Of a stretch of DNA of 64,000 nucleotides, positions 52,502 to 62,700 are shown one piece after another. Position numbers and translations under genes: made by a program. The notes under the pieces are model-generated. The model was not told where the DNA came from. It did no database searches and saw only the letters and a list, made by a program, of their open reading frames with translations. Location of the stretch: assembly GCA_017994935.1 (NCBI GenBank), contig JAGOJU010000007.1, positions 7,636 through 71,635 of the forward strand, written 5' to 3'. Source of the stretch: Opitutaceae bacterium. GTDB lineage: Bacteria > Verrucomicrobiota > Verrucomicrobiia > Opitutales > Opitutaceae. Numbering within the stretch: the stretch's first letter is position 1; each line of letters opens with the position of its first letter.

Positions 52502-54424
52502 TTACTTGTAATTGCGCATGCTCATCTTGATGGCTTCGTAGACAAGCGGCTCGACATTGCGGAGGGGTTCAGCGCCCGCACCCTGGTATTCCCAGGCGGC
52601 GACATGGGCGAAATTCGCGTCGTCCCGTTTGCACTCCCCATCCGGGTGCTGGTATTCCTCGCGAAAGTGACAGCCGCAGCTCTCCTCGCGCGTGAGGGCA
52701 TCACGGCACATCAGTTCGCCGAGTTCCAGGAAATCCGCCACACGACCCGCCACCTCGAGGGATTGATTGAGCGTGTCCCCGGAGCCGGGAACCTTCACTG
52801 TCGCCCAGAACTCCTCGCGCAGCTTGGGGATCTCCTTCAACGCGGTTTCAAGGCCTTCCCTTGTGCGCGCCATGCCGCAGTAGTGCCACATGATGTGACC
52901 GAGCCGCTTGTGGAAATGGCTCACCGGATGGGTGCCTTTAGCCCCCAGTAGGCGGCTGATAAGAGAAGTCACGTTGTCCTCCGCCTGCTTGAACTCAGGG
53001 GCATCGGTGGACGGGCGTGATCCGGGTTTCTGCGAAGCAAGGTAGTCGCCGACAGTGTACGGAACGACGAAATACCCGTCGGCGAGTCCTTGCATCAGGG
53101 CCGAGGCGCCGAGGCGGTTGGCTCCGTGATCGGAGAAGTTGGCCTCGCCGAGGACAAACAGCCCGGGAAGGTTCGACATCAGATTATAGTCCACCCAGAG
53201 CCCGCCCATCGTGTAGTGCACGGCGGGATAGATCCGCATCGGGGTGCGGTAGGCGTTCTCGTTGGTGATTTCGTGATAGATGTCGAAGAGGTTGCCGTAG
53301 CGCTCGCGCACGGTGTCCTCACCGAGGCGCTTGATGGCGTCGGAGAAATCGAGGTAGACACCCAGCCCGGACTCGCCAACGCCGCGACCCTCGTCACACA
53401 CGCGCTTGGCTGCGCGGGAAGAGATGTCGCGCGGCGCGAGGTTGCCGAAGCTGGGATAGATCCGCTCGAGATAGTAGTCGCGATCGTCCTCCGCGATGGA
53501 GGCAGGGTCCTTCTTGCAATCCTCCTTGCGCTTGGGCACCCAGATGCGGCCGTCGTTGCGCAGGGATTCGGACATCAGCGTGAGCTTCGACTGGTAGTCG
53601 CCCGAGACCGGAATGCAGGTGGGGTGGATCTGCGTGTAGCAGGGATTGGCGAAGCAGGCACCGCGCTTGTAGGCGCGCCAGATGGCGGTTGCGTTGGAGC
53701 CCCGGGCATAGGTGGAGAGGTTGAAGACATTGCCATACCCTCCCGTGGCCAGGATGACGGCGTCGGCAGCCCAACGGCTGATTTTTCCCGTGACGAGGTT
53801 GCGGGTGATGATGCCCTTGGCCTGCCCGCCAATCACCACGAGATCGCACATTTCCTCCTGGGCGTGAAGCTGCACGAGACCCTGGCCGACGGTGCGGGAA
53901 AGCGCCGAATAGGCGCCGAGCAGGAGCTGCTGGCCGGTCTGCCCACGCGCGTAGAAAGTCCTCGAAACCTGGGCGCCGCCGAAGGAACGGTTGGCGAGAA
54001 GCCCGCCATACTCGCGGGCAAAGGGGACACCCTGCGCGGCGCACTGGTCGATGATGTTGACGGAGACCTCGGCGAGCCGGTGGACATTGGCCTCCCGCGA
54101 GCGGTAGTCGCCTCCCTTGACCGTGTCATAGAACAACCGGTACACGCTGTCGCCGTCGTTCTGGTAGTTCTTCGCTGCGTTGATGCCTCCCTGGGCGGCG
54201 ATGGAATGGGCGCGACGCGGACTGTCGTGGAATACGAAACAGCGAACCTTGTAGCCGAGTTCGCCCAGCGTCGCTGCGGCGGAGGAGCCTGCGAGTCCGG
54301 CTCCGACGACGATCACCTCGTATTTTCGTTTGTTGGCCGGGTTGACGAGCCTGATCTCGGCCTTGTGCCTGCGCCACTTTTCAGCGAGGGGGCCGGATGG
54401 AATCCTGGAGTCGAGTTTGGCCAT
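52502..54424 (-). CDS. sdhA: Succinate dehydrogenase/fumarate reductase flavoprotein subunit
   Basis: A 640-residue FAD enzyme oxidising succinate to fumarate. The dinucleotide fold is [21 protein letters not shown], and the flavin-attachment region is [20 protein letters not shown] with the histidine for covalent FAD. Substrate residues lie in [16 protein letters not shown] and the downstream [35 protein letters not shown] is near 445-470. The length is slightly above the usual 580-600, as in three-subunit enzymes of this group. The gene sits between sdhC (78 bp upstream) and sdhB (30 bp downstream). Confidence 0.96.
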   Translation of the reverse strand: MAKLDSRIPSGPLAEKWRRHKAEIRLVNPANKRKYEVIVVGAGLAGSSAAATLGELGYKVRCFVFHDSPRRAHSIAAQGGINAAKNYQNDGDSVYRLFYDTVKGGDYRSREANVHRLAEVSVNIIDQCAAQGVPFAREYGGLLANRSFGGAQVSRTFYARGQTGQQLLLGAYSALSRTVGQGLVQLHAQEEMCDLVVIGGQAKGIITRNLVTGKISRWAADAVILATGGYGNVFNLSTYARGSNATAIWRAYKRGACFANPCYTQIHPTCIPVSGDYQSKLTLMSESLRNDGRIWVPKRKEDCKKDPASIAEDDRDYYLERIYPSFGNLAPRDISSRAAKRVCDEGRGVGESGLGVYLDFSDAIKRLGEDTVRERYGNLFDIYHEITNENAYRTPMRIYPAVHYTMGGLWVDYNLMSNLPGLFVLGEANFSDHGANRLGASALMQGLADGYFVVPYTVGDYLASQKPGSRPSTDAPEFKQAEDNVTSLISRLLGAKGTHPVSHFHKRLGHIMWHYCGMARTREGLETALKEIPKLREEFWATVKVPGSGDTLNQSLEVAGRVADFLELGELMCRDALTREESCGCHFREEYQHPDGECKRDDANFAHVAAWEYQGAGAEPLRNVEPLVYEAIKMSMRNYK

Positions 54425-54503
54425 GGGTGGGATGCTCAGCGTGGCGCGGAGAGTCGGAGGTTGGAAACGGCGGCCGGTCGGCGAGCGGGTGAGTGGATCC
54501 GGT

Positions 54504-55298
54504 TCAGGGGGTCTGGGTCCCGGCCGTGCGCGGGTGGGCCGCGACGTTCGTCCCCGGTGCGGGTTTCAACCACCCTGAGAGGATGGCCGCAGGCATGGAG
54601 GCATTGCCGAAAAAGAACCCGATGCAGAAAATGACCGTTACCGCACGCAACGCGGGCGCCCAGGAGGCGCTGTACCATCCGAATGAATGGAACACCGATT
54701 GAAAACCGTGGAGCAGGTGGACTGTCAGGAGGCCGACGGCGAGAATGTAGAAGAGCGAGATGACCGGACTCTGGAAACCGTAGAACACCATGCTGTAGAC
54801 ATCGTCGACCGCGCGGCCTTTCTCGACTGCCGGAAATCCCATCATGTGGAATTCCGAAGCCATCGTATATTCGGGCAGGTGCCCCTTGAAGGTCGACGAC
54901 GACGCGTAGCCCAGGGTGAATTGCGCGAGGTGGTAGGCGAGGAATGCCAGTACCACGAACCCGGTGAGGCGCATGTAGCGTGATGCGAAGGGCGCGCGAA
55001 TCCAGCGGTTCACACCGTAGTGCTGCGCACCTCTCGCCTGCGCATTTGTCCGCGTGAGCACAATCGCGGCCCAGATGTGAATGACGGCCGCGATGAGCAG
55101 TCCGATGCGGGTGATCCAGAGGATCGGCCCGAGCGAGTGGAGGAACTGGGCGTAGCCGTTGATCTTGTCGGGGTGACCGAAAATCTGGAGGTTGCCGACC
55201 AGATGGCCGATCACGAATCCGACGAGTATGATGCCGGTGACCGCCATCAGGAATTTGCGGCCAACAGTCGAGCAGAAGAGGTTGCCGATTAGGCTCAT
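54504..55298 (-). CDS. sdhC: Succinate dehydrogenase cytochrome b558 subunit
   Basis: A 264-residue membrane anchor starting at ATG 55298 ([22 protein letters not shown]). Five transmembrane helices are apparent, from [21 protein letters not shown] to [13 protein letters not shown], with histidines spaced as for two b hemes. It carries electrons to the menaquinone pool and belongs to the single-polypeptide b558 type, so no sdhD is expected. An upstream frame to 55430 has unrelated composition. It is the first gene of the sdhCAB operon, about 65 bp behind the promoter candidate at 55364-55393. Confidence 0.93.
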   Translation of the reverse strand: MSLIGNLFCSTVGRKFLMAVTGIILVGFVIGHLVGNLQIFGHPDKINGYAQFLHSLGPILWITRIGLLIAAVIHIWAAIVLTRTNAQARGAQHYGVNRWIRAPFASRYMRLTGFVVLAFLAYHLAQFTLGYASSSTFKGHLPEYTMASEFHMMGFPAVEKGRAVDDVYSMVFYGFQSPVISLFYILAVGLLTVHLLHGFQSVFHSFGWYSASWAPALRAVTVIFCIGFFFGNASMPAAILSGWLKPAPGTNVAAHPRTAGTQTP

Positions 55299-55363
55299 CG
55301 TGAAAGAAGTCCAGCTATCCGATCGGGAGGCATGCAGGGAAATGCGCTCTTGGTTGGATCGCC

Positions 55364-55393
55364 ATACTACAATTTGGGCACCGAAAATGTAAA
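55364..55393 (-). promoter_or_regulatory. Candidate sdhCAB promoter
   Basis: On the minus strand a TTTACA -35 box (55393-55388) is followed after 18 bp by a TAGTAT -10 box (55369-55364). Transcription would start near 55357 and give an untranslated leader of about 60 bases before sdhC. The rest of the 263-bp gap to the PaaK-like gene shows no gene. Confidence 0.4.
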
Positions 55394-55561
55394 GGCCTCG
55401 GGTTTGGACGCCATAACGCAGGCGAACCATATTAGGCTGCCTAAATGCATGAAGAAGCGAAAGGCCGGCTTATACAGCCTCTGATCCGCAGCATGGCTTG
55501 GCCCTGGGCCCCGCTTCCTGGAGGTGCGGTTGGTGGAACAGGCGTATTTCTGCAGGCCGCG

Positions 55562-56824
55562 CTATTTCGCGAGCGGCTTGAGCAGTGCAAATTTTCCGCT
55601 GGCTGCGGGTGCGATGAAGCGTTTGCGGAAGGCAACCACCCGCGCATCGGTGCCGATCAGCCTGGCGAGTGCGGATTCAAGCACTGCGTGGTCTGCTGTC
55701 TCGTCGGCAACGTAGAAGAAATCCCAGCGGGTCTCGGTGGCCTGGACGAGTGAGTAGTGCCAGCAGGCGAAATCCGAGGGAAGCGCTGCATCAATGTCGG
55801 CCGGCGAAAGCAAGGACCCGTCGGCCCTGAAGTACAGGTTGCCCTCGCGTCCCAGCAGACGGTAGCCGGTTGGGAAACGCTGGACGATGTCCCCGGTATG
55901 GTATCGCAGCAGCGGCATGGCCTGGCGATCGCGGGTGGTGACGTAGATCTGAAAGATGTCGGGCAGCCCCCGGTAGGACGTGAGCTCGATGAAGGCGTTG
56001 GAATCGATGACCTGCGAGTTGTCCTTGAAGGCCTCACCTACGAAGAGGTAGCCGGCTTCGGTGGATCCATACAGGTCGACCTGCGGAACGGGAAACTGCT
56101 CTGCGAGCCGCTGGCCGTGCTGGCGGCTTGCCTTGCCATAGGTAAGAATCACCGCGCGAAGGCTCGGCACGCTGACACCGCGCTTCTTCACCGCCCGCGC
56201 GAGCAACGAGAGATAGACCGGTTCCCCTTCGAGAACCTCCGGCTTGACCGCCTGGAGTTCCAGTACGATGCGATCCCATTCGCTCTCCAGAAAAACGAAC
56301 GGATCGCTGCTCAGATTCAGGTAAACCACCCCGTCAAAATAGCGGTTGGGAAACGGGTGGTCCTCGTAAGGGCACAGGTTGCTGGAGCAGCCGACCGGGG
56401 CGAGCACGCACTTCCGGTAGGGATGGCCTGCAAACTGCCGGAGGATTGGCGAAGCCCGGTAGGCGCGCTCGGTCTGGGCATTCCACCAGCCTTCCTCCAT
56501 GATAACGGTCATGGGCGACTGTGTAGTGCCGCCGGTGGACTCGTATTCGAAGCGTTTCTCCGCCAGCCCCCGCTCGATTTCGTGGTAATCCGCAAAAAAG
56601 GCGCGATGACCGAGGGTCACGATCTCCTTCTTGGAGAGGGACGGGATCTCGCGGTAACACGACCATTGCAATGCATCTGAATGGAGCGGAAAGCGGGACT
56701 CATACAAGGGGCTCCGCTGGTAGATCGCCCGGATTTCCTTTTCCAGCTCTGAAGGCAGGTTGCCGTTCGATGCCACTCCAAGGGCCGAGGGAGAGTTGGC
56801 GAAGACGGGAGCGGCGTGGGACAT
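55562..56824 (-). CDS. PaaK/CapK-like adenylate-forming enzyme
   Basis: A 420-residue protein starting at ATG 56824 (MSHAAPVFANSPSA); TTG 56854 is possible. The phosphate loop YESTGGTTQSPM, the adenylate-binding VDLYGSTEAGYLF and a C-terminal small domain (YRLLGREGNLYFRADG) place it among phenylacetate-CoA-ligase-like proteins, including CoF synthetases and CapK. It should activate a carboxylic acid as an acyl-adenylate and perhaps load it on CoA or a carrier. No phenylacetate pathway genes are present. The NUDIX gene lies 49 bp upstream on the same strand, and sdhC is 263 bp downstream. Its substrate is unknown. Confidence 0.82.
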   Translation of the reverse strand: MSHAAPVFANSPSALGVASNGNLPSELEKEIRAIYQRSPLYESRFPLHSDALQWSCYREIPSLSKKEIVTLGHRAFFADYHEIERGLAEKRFEYESTGGTTQSPMTVIMEEGWWNAQTERAYRASPILRQFAGHPYRKCVLAPVGCSSNLCPYEDHPFPNRYFDGVVYLNLSSDPFVFLESEWDRIVLELQAVKPEVLEGEPVYLSLLARAVKKRGVSVPSLRAVILTYGKASRQHGQRLAEQFPVPQVDLYGSTEAGYLFVGEAFKDNSQVIDSNAFIELTSYRGLPDIFQIYVTTRDRQAMPLLRYHTGDIVQRFPTGYRLLGREGNLYFRADGSLLSPADIDAALPSDFACWHYSLVQATETRWDFFYVADETADHAVLESALARLIGTDARVVAFRKRFIAPAASGKFALLKPLAK

Positions 56825-56873
56825 GTGTTGGACTAGGCTATCATCGGCACACAAACTGTCAAACGGTTGAATC

Positions 56874-57464
56874 TCACCGCAATTCCGGCCGTAGCGCCGC
56901 CCAATGGGGTTCGAACAGGAAAAGCCCGTTCAGAACCAGTGAATGGGTTATTCCGCCAATCCGCGCCTGCCTGTAGGCTTCATCGATCGGAAGAGTAAGG
57001 GTTTCCAGCTCCTCGTGTTCATCCCAGGCGGTCTGTTCCTGAAGCGTCGCCTTCTCCACCCAGATCAGGTGGCAGCGGTTGTCCTGGATTGCCGGGTTCG
57101 GGTGTATGCTTCCGAGCAGCCGGGCGCCGGTTCCCACAAATCCCGTTTCCTCCCTCAGTTCGCGGAGACCGGCCTGAATCGGATCCTCGCCTTCCTCAAT
57201 GATGCCCCCCGGGATTTCCAGGGAGGGCGCGTTGATGCCATATCGGAATTGGCGCACAAGCACCATGCGATGATCCGGTGTGGTGGCGACGATGTTGACC
57301 CAGTCGCGGGTGTGGATGACTGAGAATTCGCCCGACTCCTCGCGAGCCGGGTGGGAGAACCTCACGCCCCACAGTTCGAGAATGCGCGTCTTGGCGAGCA
57401 CCCGTGTTGCGCCCCGCGTCCAGGCGGGCAGCGATCCGGAATCGGGATTTTTCACGGTATCCAT
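56874..57464 (-). CDS. NUDIX hydrolase (ADP-ribose pyrophosphatase-like)
   Basis: A 196-residue protein from ATG 57464 (MDTVKNPDSGSLPAWTRG). The NUDIX box is intact: GGIIEEGEDPIQAGLRELREETGFVG, near residues 88-113, preceded by the beta-strand MVLVRQFRYGINAPSLEIP typical of ADP-ribose/NADH pyrophosphatases. It hydrolyses a nucleoside diphosphate linked to another group. It is the first of two minus-strand genes with the PaaK-like gene 49 bp behind it. A terminator for the upstream LysM gene ends 7 bp before the start. Confidence 0.9.
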   Translation of the reverse strand: MDTVKNPDSGSLPAWTRGATRVLAKTRILELWGVRFSHPAREESGEFSVIHTRDWVNIVATTPDHRMVLVRQFRYGINAPSLEIPGGIIEEGEDPIQAGLRELREETGFVGTGARLLGSIHPNPAIQDNRCHLIWVEKATLQEQTAWDEHEELETLTLPIDEAYRQARIGGITHSLVLNGLFLFEPHWAALRPELR

Positions 57465-57470
57465 GGGCAC

Positions 57471-57503
57471 AAAAAAGCCCCTTCGACGCGAGGTCGAAGA
57501 GGC
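57471..57503 (-). terminator. Rho-independent terminator of the LysM gene
   Basis: On the minus strand GCCTCTTCGAC pairs with GTCGAAGGGGC (11-bp stem, one mismatch) around a 5-base loop, and is followed by TTTTTT. It begins 28 bp after the LysM stop codon. Stem, loop and T-tract are all classical. Confidence 0.8.
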
Positions 57504-57530
57504 TTTGGAAAAAGAGAAGTGATCCCGCGA

Positions 57531-58055
57531 TTATTTCTTGGGGAGCTTGAGCTTGTCGCCGGGCTTGATGCGGTTCCAGTTGACGCCGGGATTGACGGCC
57601 ATGAGGTCGGCCAGGGAGACACCATGAGAACGGGCGATTTTCGCGCCGCTATCGTTGCTTTTGACGATGTATTCGTCGGGGCCGGCCACGACCGGTCCGG
57701 CGGATTTTGCGGCTCCCGCGGCGGCAGCGGCGCGAGGTGCCTTTGCGGCCTCCTGAATCTTGGCCAGCTCACCCTTCACATTGCCGAGCTCAAGGGCGAC
57801 CTGATCGAATGCGCTTTGCATCGAATTCCGCAACGCGGTGATGTCGCGCCCCGCTTTTTCGGAGCCTGCCGTGGCAGTGCGGAGTTCATTCTCGATGGTC
57901 TCGATTTTTGCGACCTGAGCTGCGTGCTCGTTTGCGGTCTTGCTGGCCGAGGAGGCCTTGGCCAAGGCTATCGCCGCGAGCACGAGCGCCAATACTCCCA
58001 CAACTACGCCCGCAAGGGGAAGGTAGCTGGTATTTTCCCGAGAAATAGTGTCCAT
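57531..58055 (-). CDS. Membrane-anchored LysM-domain protein
   Basis: A 174-residue protein: a short N-terminus, one transmembrane helix at about 12-32 (LPLAGVVVGVLALVLAAIAL), and a long coiled coil (about 40-105) rich in Ala, Glu and Lys. An Ala-rich linker follows, then a C-terminal LysM domain (about 127-174; YIVKSNDSGAKIARSHGVSLADLMAVNPG and IKPGDKLKLP). The LysM would bind peptidoglycan in the periplasm, so this is a bridge between the inner membrane and the cell wall. A strong terminator follows the gene. No partner is obvious. Confidence 0.87.
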   Translation of the reverse strand: MDTISRENTSYLPLAGVVVGVLALVLAAIALAKASSASKTANEHAAQVAKIETIENELRTATAGSEKAGRDITALRNSMQSAFDQVALELGNVKGELAKIQEAAKAPRAAAAAGAAKSAGPVVAGPDEYIVKSNDSGAKIARSHGVSLADLMAVNPGVNWNRIKPGDKLKLPKK

Positions 58056-58170
58056 GAAAAGAAATTGAGCGTGAGCGATCTAGGTTGAACCGATTGCTGA
58101 CGCAAGCAGAGAGTGACTCCATATTGCTAACCGGTTATTCACAAGGCTGGGCCGCCGGGGAGAATGCGCG

Positions 58171-58199
58171 TTGACATGGTGCGCCGGGCGGCTTCAGGT
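58171..58199 (+). promoter_or_regulatory. Candidate tRNA-Pro promoter
   Basis: A perfect -35 TTGACA at 58171-58176, a 17-bp spacer, and a poor -10 (TCAGGT, 58194-58199), followed 12 bp on by the tRNA gene. Spacing is ideal but the -10 is weak. Confidence 0.35.
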
Positions 58200-58211
58200 C
58201 GCCGGAGGTTA

Positions 58212-58288
58212 CGGGGTGTAGCTTAGCCTGGTAGAGCGCCTGGTTTGGGACCAGGAGGTCGCGAGTTCGAATCTCGCCGCCCCGACCA
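58212..58288 (+). tRNA. tRNA-Pro (anticodon UGG)
   Basis: A complete 77-base cloverleaf. The acceptor arm CGGGGTG pairs with CGCCCCG (one G-U), and the D-arm is GCTTAGCCTGGTAGAGC. The anticodon stem CCTGG/CCAGG encloses the loop TTTGGGA, giving anticodon TGG (proline). The T-arm carries GTTCGAATC. The 3' end ACCA is encoded, including CCA. It is transcribed alone on the plus strand. Confidence 0.97.
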
Positions 58289-58491
58289 TTCGAAATCCGG
58301 TCAAGGGCTGCAGCGTAGGAGGAACCTGATCGGACTGGTGCGCGCGATCTGTAACCATATGGACATGTGGCATCTGCGTGATTCGAGACGCTCACTATTT
58401 CAGCACGGGGCAGAACTGGGCGTTGTGCCCGGTGGCCGGATTCGACTTCCGAGTTGGGAGTCAACGGGCGTCGGCCTACCCATGCGGCAGG

Positions 58492-59577
58492 TTACTTTGC
58501 GGCGAAATGTGCGTCGCGTGTTTTTGTCCGGACGCGACAGAGCATATTGTCCGAGGTGATGAAAAGCGTGCTGCCATCCGGGCCGCCGAAGCAGCAGTTG
58601 CCCGTGGAATGTCCCGTCACCAAGTGTGCGAGCAACACGCCCTCCTTGCTGATCACAAGCACGCCGGCAACGCCGCCGATCCAGAGGTTTCCCTGCTGGT
58701 CGACTTTCATGCCGTCCACCGTCCCCTTCCTGGGATATTTCCGGATGAGATCCGCCGCGGAGTACACGAGGCGGCCGGGTCCCCTGGATTCACCCTTCCT
58801 CGTCAGATCGAAGGCCATGACGATCGGGCGGGGAGCGTGGGAATTCGTGACATAAAGCGTCCTGTCATCGGGGGAGAGTGCGATGCCGTTGGGGCGCTCG
58901 AGTTCGCCTGTGATCAGCGTGACTTTTCCGTCCGGCGCGAGCCGGTAGGCGCCATTGAACGGGATCTCGCGCTGCTTTTCCGAAACCAGGCCGTAGGGTG
59001 GATCTGTAAAGTAAATGTTCCCGCGCCGATCGATGCACAGGTCATTTGGCGCGCTGAAACGCTTGCCGTCATAGCGATCGACGATCGTGGAGAAGGTCTT
59101 TCCATCTGTATCTAGTGAGGCAATACGCCGGTCGCCGACCTGGCAGAGGAGCAGCCTTCCCTTGTGGACCACAAAGCCGTTGGAGCCCTGCGTGGAGATG
59201 TCGGGGCCGCGGTGGCTCGCTCCACTGGGATTGAGAAAAAGGTCCACACCATGCCCCTGCCTCCAGCGGTAGGCCTTGTTTTCCGGGACATCGCTGAAGA
59301 CGAGCTGGTTGTCCCAAGGCACCCAGACCGGGCCTTCGCTCCAGGTGAATCCCGATGCGAGCACCTCGATGACCGCCGCGTCGTCAAGCAGGTCTCCCGC
59401 GACCGGACTCAAACGCTCGATATGTCCGGTGGTCGTTCCCGGCGCCGCATCGACGATCTCCGCGAGTGCGGGAGGCGGAATGAATGCGCCTGTCAGGAGT
59501 GCCAGGGCACTGATGTTGCGGAAGAAGGATGCAAGGGCAGAAATGCGGGCAAGGGGTGGGCGTTTCATTGTGGACAT
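58492..59577 (-). CDS. Exported SMP-30/gluconolactonase-family protein
   Basis: A 361-residue protein from ATG 59577 (MSTMKRPPLARISALAS), or 59568 three codons later. A signal peptide ends near PPPALAE. The six-bladed propeller of SMP-30/gluconolactonase/luciferin-regenerating proteins is evident: FTWSEGPVWVPWDNQLVFSD, SAPNDLCIDRRGNIYFTDPPYG, LERPNGIALSPDDRTLYVTNSH and VDGMKVDQQGNLWI, with the metal-binding Glu, Asn and Asp in these blocks. It probably hydrolyses a sugar lactone or similar ester in the periplasm. It is divergent from the TonB receptor gene by 163 bp, so the two may be co-regulated. Confidence 0.9.
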   Translation of the reverse strand: MSTMKRPPLARISALASFFRNISALALLTGAFIPPPALAEIVDAAPGTTTGHIERLSPVAGDLLDDAAVIEVLASGFTWSEGPVWVPWDNQLVFSDVPENKAYRWRQGHGVDLFLNPSGASHRGPDISTQGSNGFVVHKGRLLLCQVGDRRIASLDTDGKTFSTIVDRYDGKRFSAPNDLCIDRRGNIYFTDPPYGLVSEKQREIPFNGAYRLAPDGKVTLITGELERPNGIALSPDDRTLYVTNSHAPRPIVMAFDLTRKGESRGPGRLVYSAADLIRKYPRKGTVDGMKVDQQGNLWIGGVAGVLVISKEGVLLAHLVTGHSTGNCCFGGPDGSTLFITSDNMLCRVRTKTRDAHFAAK

Positions 59578-59740
59578 CGGGTGGTTCACTTTATGACGGT
59601 TGGAGGTCGGCCCAGGCAAGCGCAGGAAAGGACTGATTCATTTGCGGCGGTCCGAGTGACTGCTGACTGCCGTGATGCCGGGTCTTCGCATCTGTATTTT
59701 GAGCGTGGACGAAGAGGCCGCTTTTTGGTCTGGATGAGGC

Positions 59741-62700
59741 ATGTCCTGGAGTTCTCTTCCCAACACCACACCTGTTCGAGCGCTCAGACTGATCAGCCAG
59801 TTCGGCGCCTTCGCGGCAATTGCCGCAATCGCCATCGCCCAGCGGGCTCCGCAGCCCGCGGGCGATGAGACCGTTCAATTGGAGGCCTTCACCGTCACGG
59901 GTTCGAACGTCAAGCGGCTCGAGTCCGAGAAGGCCCTGCCCGTCACGGAATTCTCGCTTGAGGAGATTGACCTGCGCGATGCGTCACAGGCTTCGGACCT
60001 GCTGGCCGCGCTGCCGCAGGTGACAGGTCTTCCCGGCAACGAAACCGCAACGCTGGGGGCCACGGCCCGTGGCGACAATGCAACGATCTCGCTTCGCGGC
60101 ATTCCGTCCAGCAATACACTGATCCTCCTGAACGGCCGGCGGCTTCCCCCTCACCCCATCAGCCAGGGCGAGGCGGGCGTGCCCACCCTCTCCACCAATG
60201 TCAATGTGCTGCCCAATCGCGGACTCGACCGCATCGAGATCCTTCGTGACGGCGCATCGTCCATCTATGGAACCGATGCGGTGGCCGGAGTCATCAACAC
60301 CCTCACCCGCCGCAATTTCGTCGGCACCGAACTCGTGCTCCGCTATGGCGAAACGGAGGATGGCGACGGACGCGAGGCGCGGGCGACGCTTACCCACGGC
60401 CTGAAGTTCCACGACGGACGCGGCCGGGCGATGGTCGTGCTGGATCTTTACGACCGCGATCCCATTTTTGCGCGGGATCGCGCGTTCTCGCGTGAGGCAG
60501 ATCATTCGTCCCGCGCGCCAGCCCCGTGGAATGTTTCGACGGACACCACCTTCAACGCCCGGTCAGCCACGAGCGAATTCGGCAACTTCATCATGGGCAC
60601 AGTCACCGATGGCGTTTTCAAGACGGGACGCACCAGCGGCGTGCCGTCGTCGCTAGCTGCCACGAGCGGACAGTTCTACCTGGTGCCGACCGCAAGCGGC
60701 GTTGGATTCCAGACGACGAGCCCTTCGCGGGCGGGCGTCACGTCAACCTACTACTGGAACAACAACACCTATCGCGTGATCCAGCCCCAGAGTACCCGTG
60801 GCAATCTGTACCTGAGCGGGGAATACGATCTTGGCTCCCAGCTCACCGCCTTTGTGGAATGGTCGCAGTACGAGGCCCGCTCGATCACGGTTCGCGAACC
60901 CGACGGGATCACTCAGTCGACGGATGGCGACATCATTGTTCCGCCCACCAATCCCTACAATCCATTCGGCACGCGTTTCTGGAGTCCGACCGGGGCTCCG
61001 AATGCGGACGGCACGCCGAGGCTGACCGGCACGCCTGCCTCCGTGCGCATCACCAACAAGCGGCTGACGGATCTCGCCGACCGCACCGCGGAGGTGACAA
61101 CCTCGGTCTATCGGGGCGTCGCGGGCGTACGCGGGCGGTTCTTCGATTCGTGGACGTGGGAGGCCGCCGGATTGTGGAGTGCGGCGCATGTCGAGGACGA
61201 GGAAAACGGCCCGAGCCGCAAGAGCCTGCTGATTGCGGCGGTCAACCAATCCGATCCCTCGCTCGCCTTCAATCCGTTCACCCGCACGTTTGCGGTTCAG
61301 AACAACACCCTCGTCGTAACGGGTCCCTACACCAATCCAGAATCCGTGCAGCGCACGTTCCGGTCGAAGTTCATCCGCGAAGGCACGACGCAGCTGCGCA
61401 GCCTGGATTTTCGTGCGTCGGGCGACGTCATCGAGTTGTGGGGCGGAAATACGCTCGGTGCAGCGTTTGGGTCAGAGTACCGTTACGAATCCTACGTCGA
61501 CACGCGCCCGCCGTTCGCCGGTCTGAATCCAGCGGGTTCCGGGCTGGACCCGAGCACCAACGACTTCCTCGGGTTCTCCCCGAATTCCGACACGTATGGA
61601 CAGCGTAACGTGACGGCCGCCTACGTCGAGGCCCTGGTGCCGCTCATCGGCAAGGGGAATCGGTTGCCGCTGGTGGAGTCCTTCGAGGTTTCCGCGTCGG
61701 CCCGCTACGAGAACTACACGGATTTTGGCGACACCACCAAACCCAAGTACGGATTCAGCTGGAGGCTGCTCCCGTCCGTGCTGGTCCGCGGCTCCTACAA
61801 TGAGGGCTTCCATGCACCGAATCTCGCCCAGCTCTTCACAGGCACACTCATCCGAACCGTCACCAATTCAACCGACACCTATCGAAGCATCGTCACGGGC
61901 CAGCCGACAGACGGCGCCTCGAACCGCCGGAGCATTGCCTCTGGCAATCCCGACCTCGATCCTGAGGAGTCGCGCGGCAAGTCTGCCGGCATCGTGATCG
62001 ACGTGCCGAAGGTTCGAGGACTTTCCTTTGGAGTCGACTATTGGGAAATCCGGCAGCGCAACGTCATTGCCTCCTCCGGTTCGATTGCGGATGACAACGA
62101 GGCTCTCCAGGCGGCGACCCAGGCGGCGCTGGCTGCGGGACAGAGCATCGGACAGATCGACCTCGGCTCTGGCACGGCAGGGTACAAGGGCGACAGTGCG
62201 ATTGTCCGGCTGCCGGTGACGCAGGCCGACCGCGATGCGTTTGCCGCCTACAATGCGACGCGCCCACCGGGCAACCAGCGTGCGGTTGTCGGAGCCATCG
62301 ACCATATCCGCACGACCTACTTCAACCGTTCGCAGGAATTCGTGAATGGGTTCGATTTCGACGCTACCTACCGGCTGCCAAAGATGGATATCGGGCGTTT
62401 TGTGCTGAACACGAACTGGACCTATCTGAATGATTTCCACACGTACGTGTCCAACGGTGCCCCGCGCACCGAACTGCGCTGGACCAACTCGACCAATGTC
62501 GGCGGGGCAACGCCGAAATGGCGCGGCAGTGCGACGATCACCTGGAAACGCGACAATTGGAGCGCCGGCTTTTCCGCATACTACATCGGCAACTACTCCG
62601 ACGTCGGAGCCACGACCTCTCAGACCACCTATGAATCTCTGGGCTCTCCGGGGTACATCAGGCCCGTGTTCAACAATGGCGCCAACAGTTACCGGTTCAT

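Noticed and set aside
53090..54634. Plus-strand frame of 514 codons opposite sdhA
   Set aside because: sdhA is unambiguous; the antisense product is Gly/Arg/Val-rich without a domain.
58245..58559. Plus-strand frame overlapping the tRNA-Pro gene
   Set aside because: It begins inside the tRNA; the resulting peptide has no recognisable feature.
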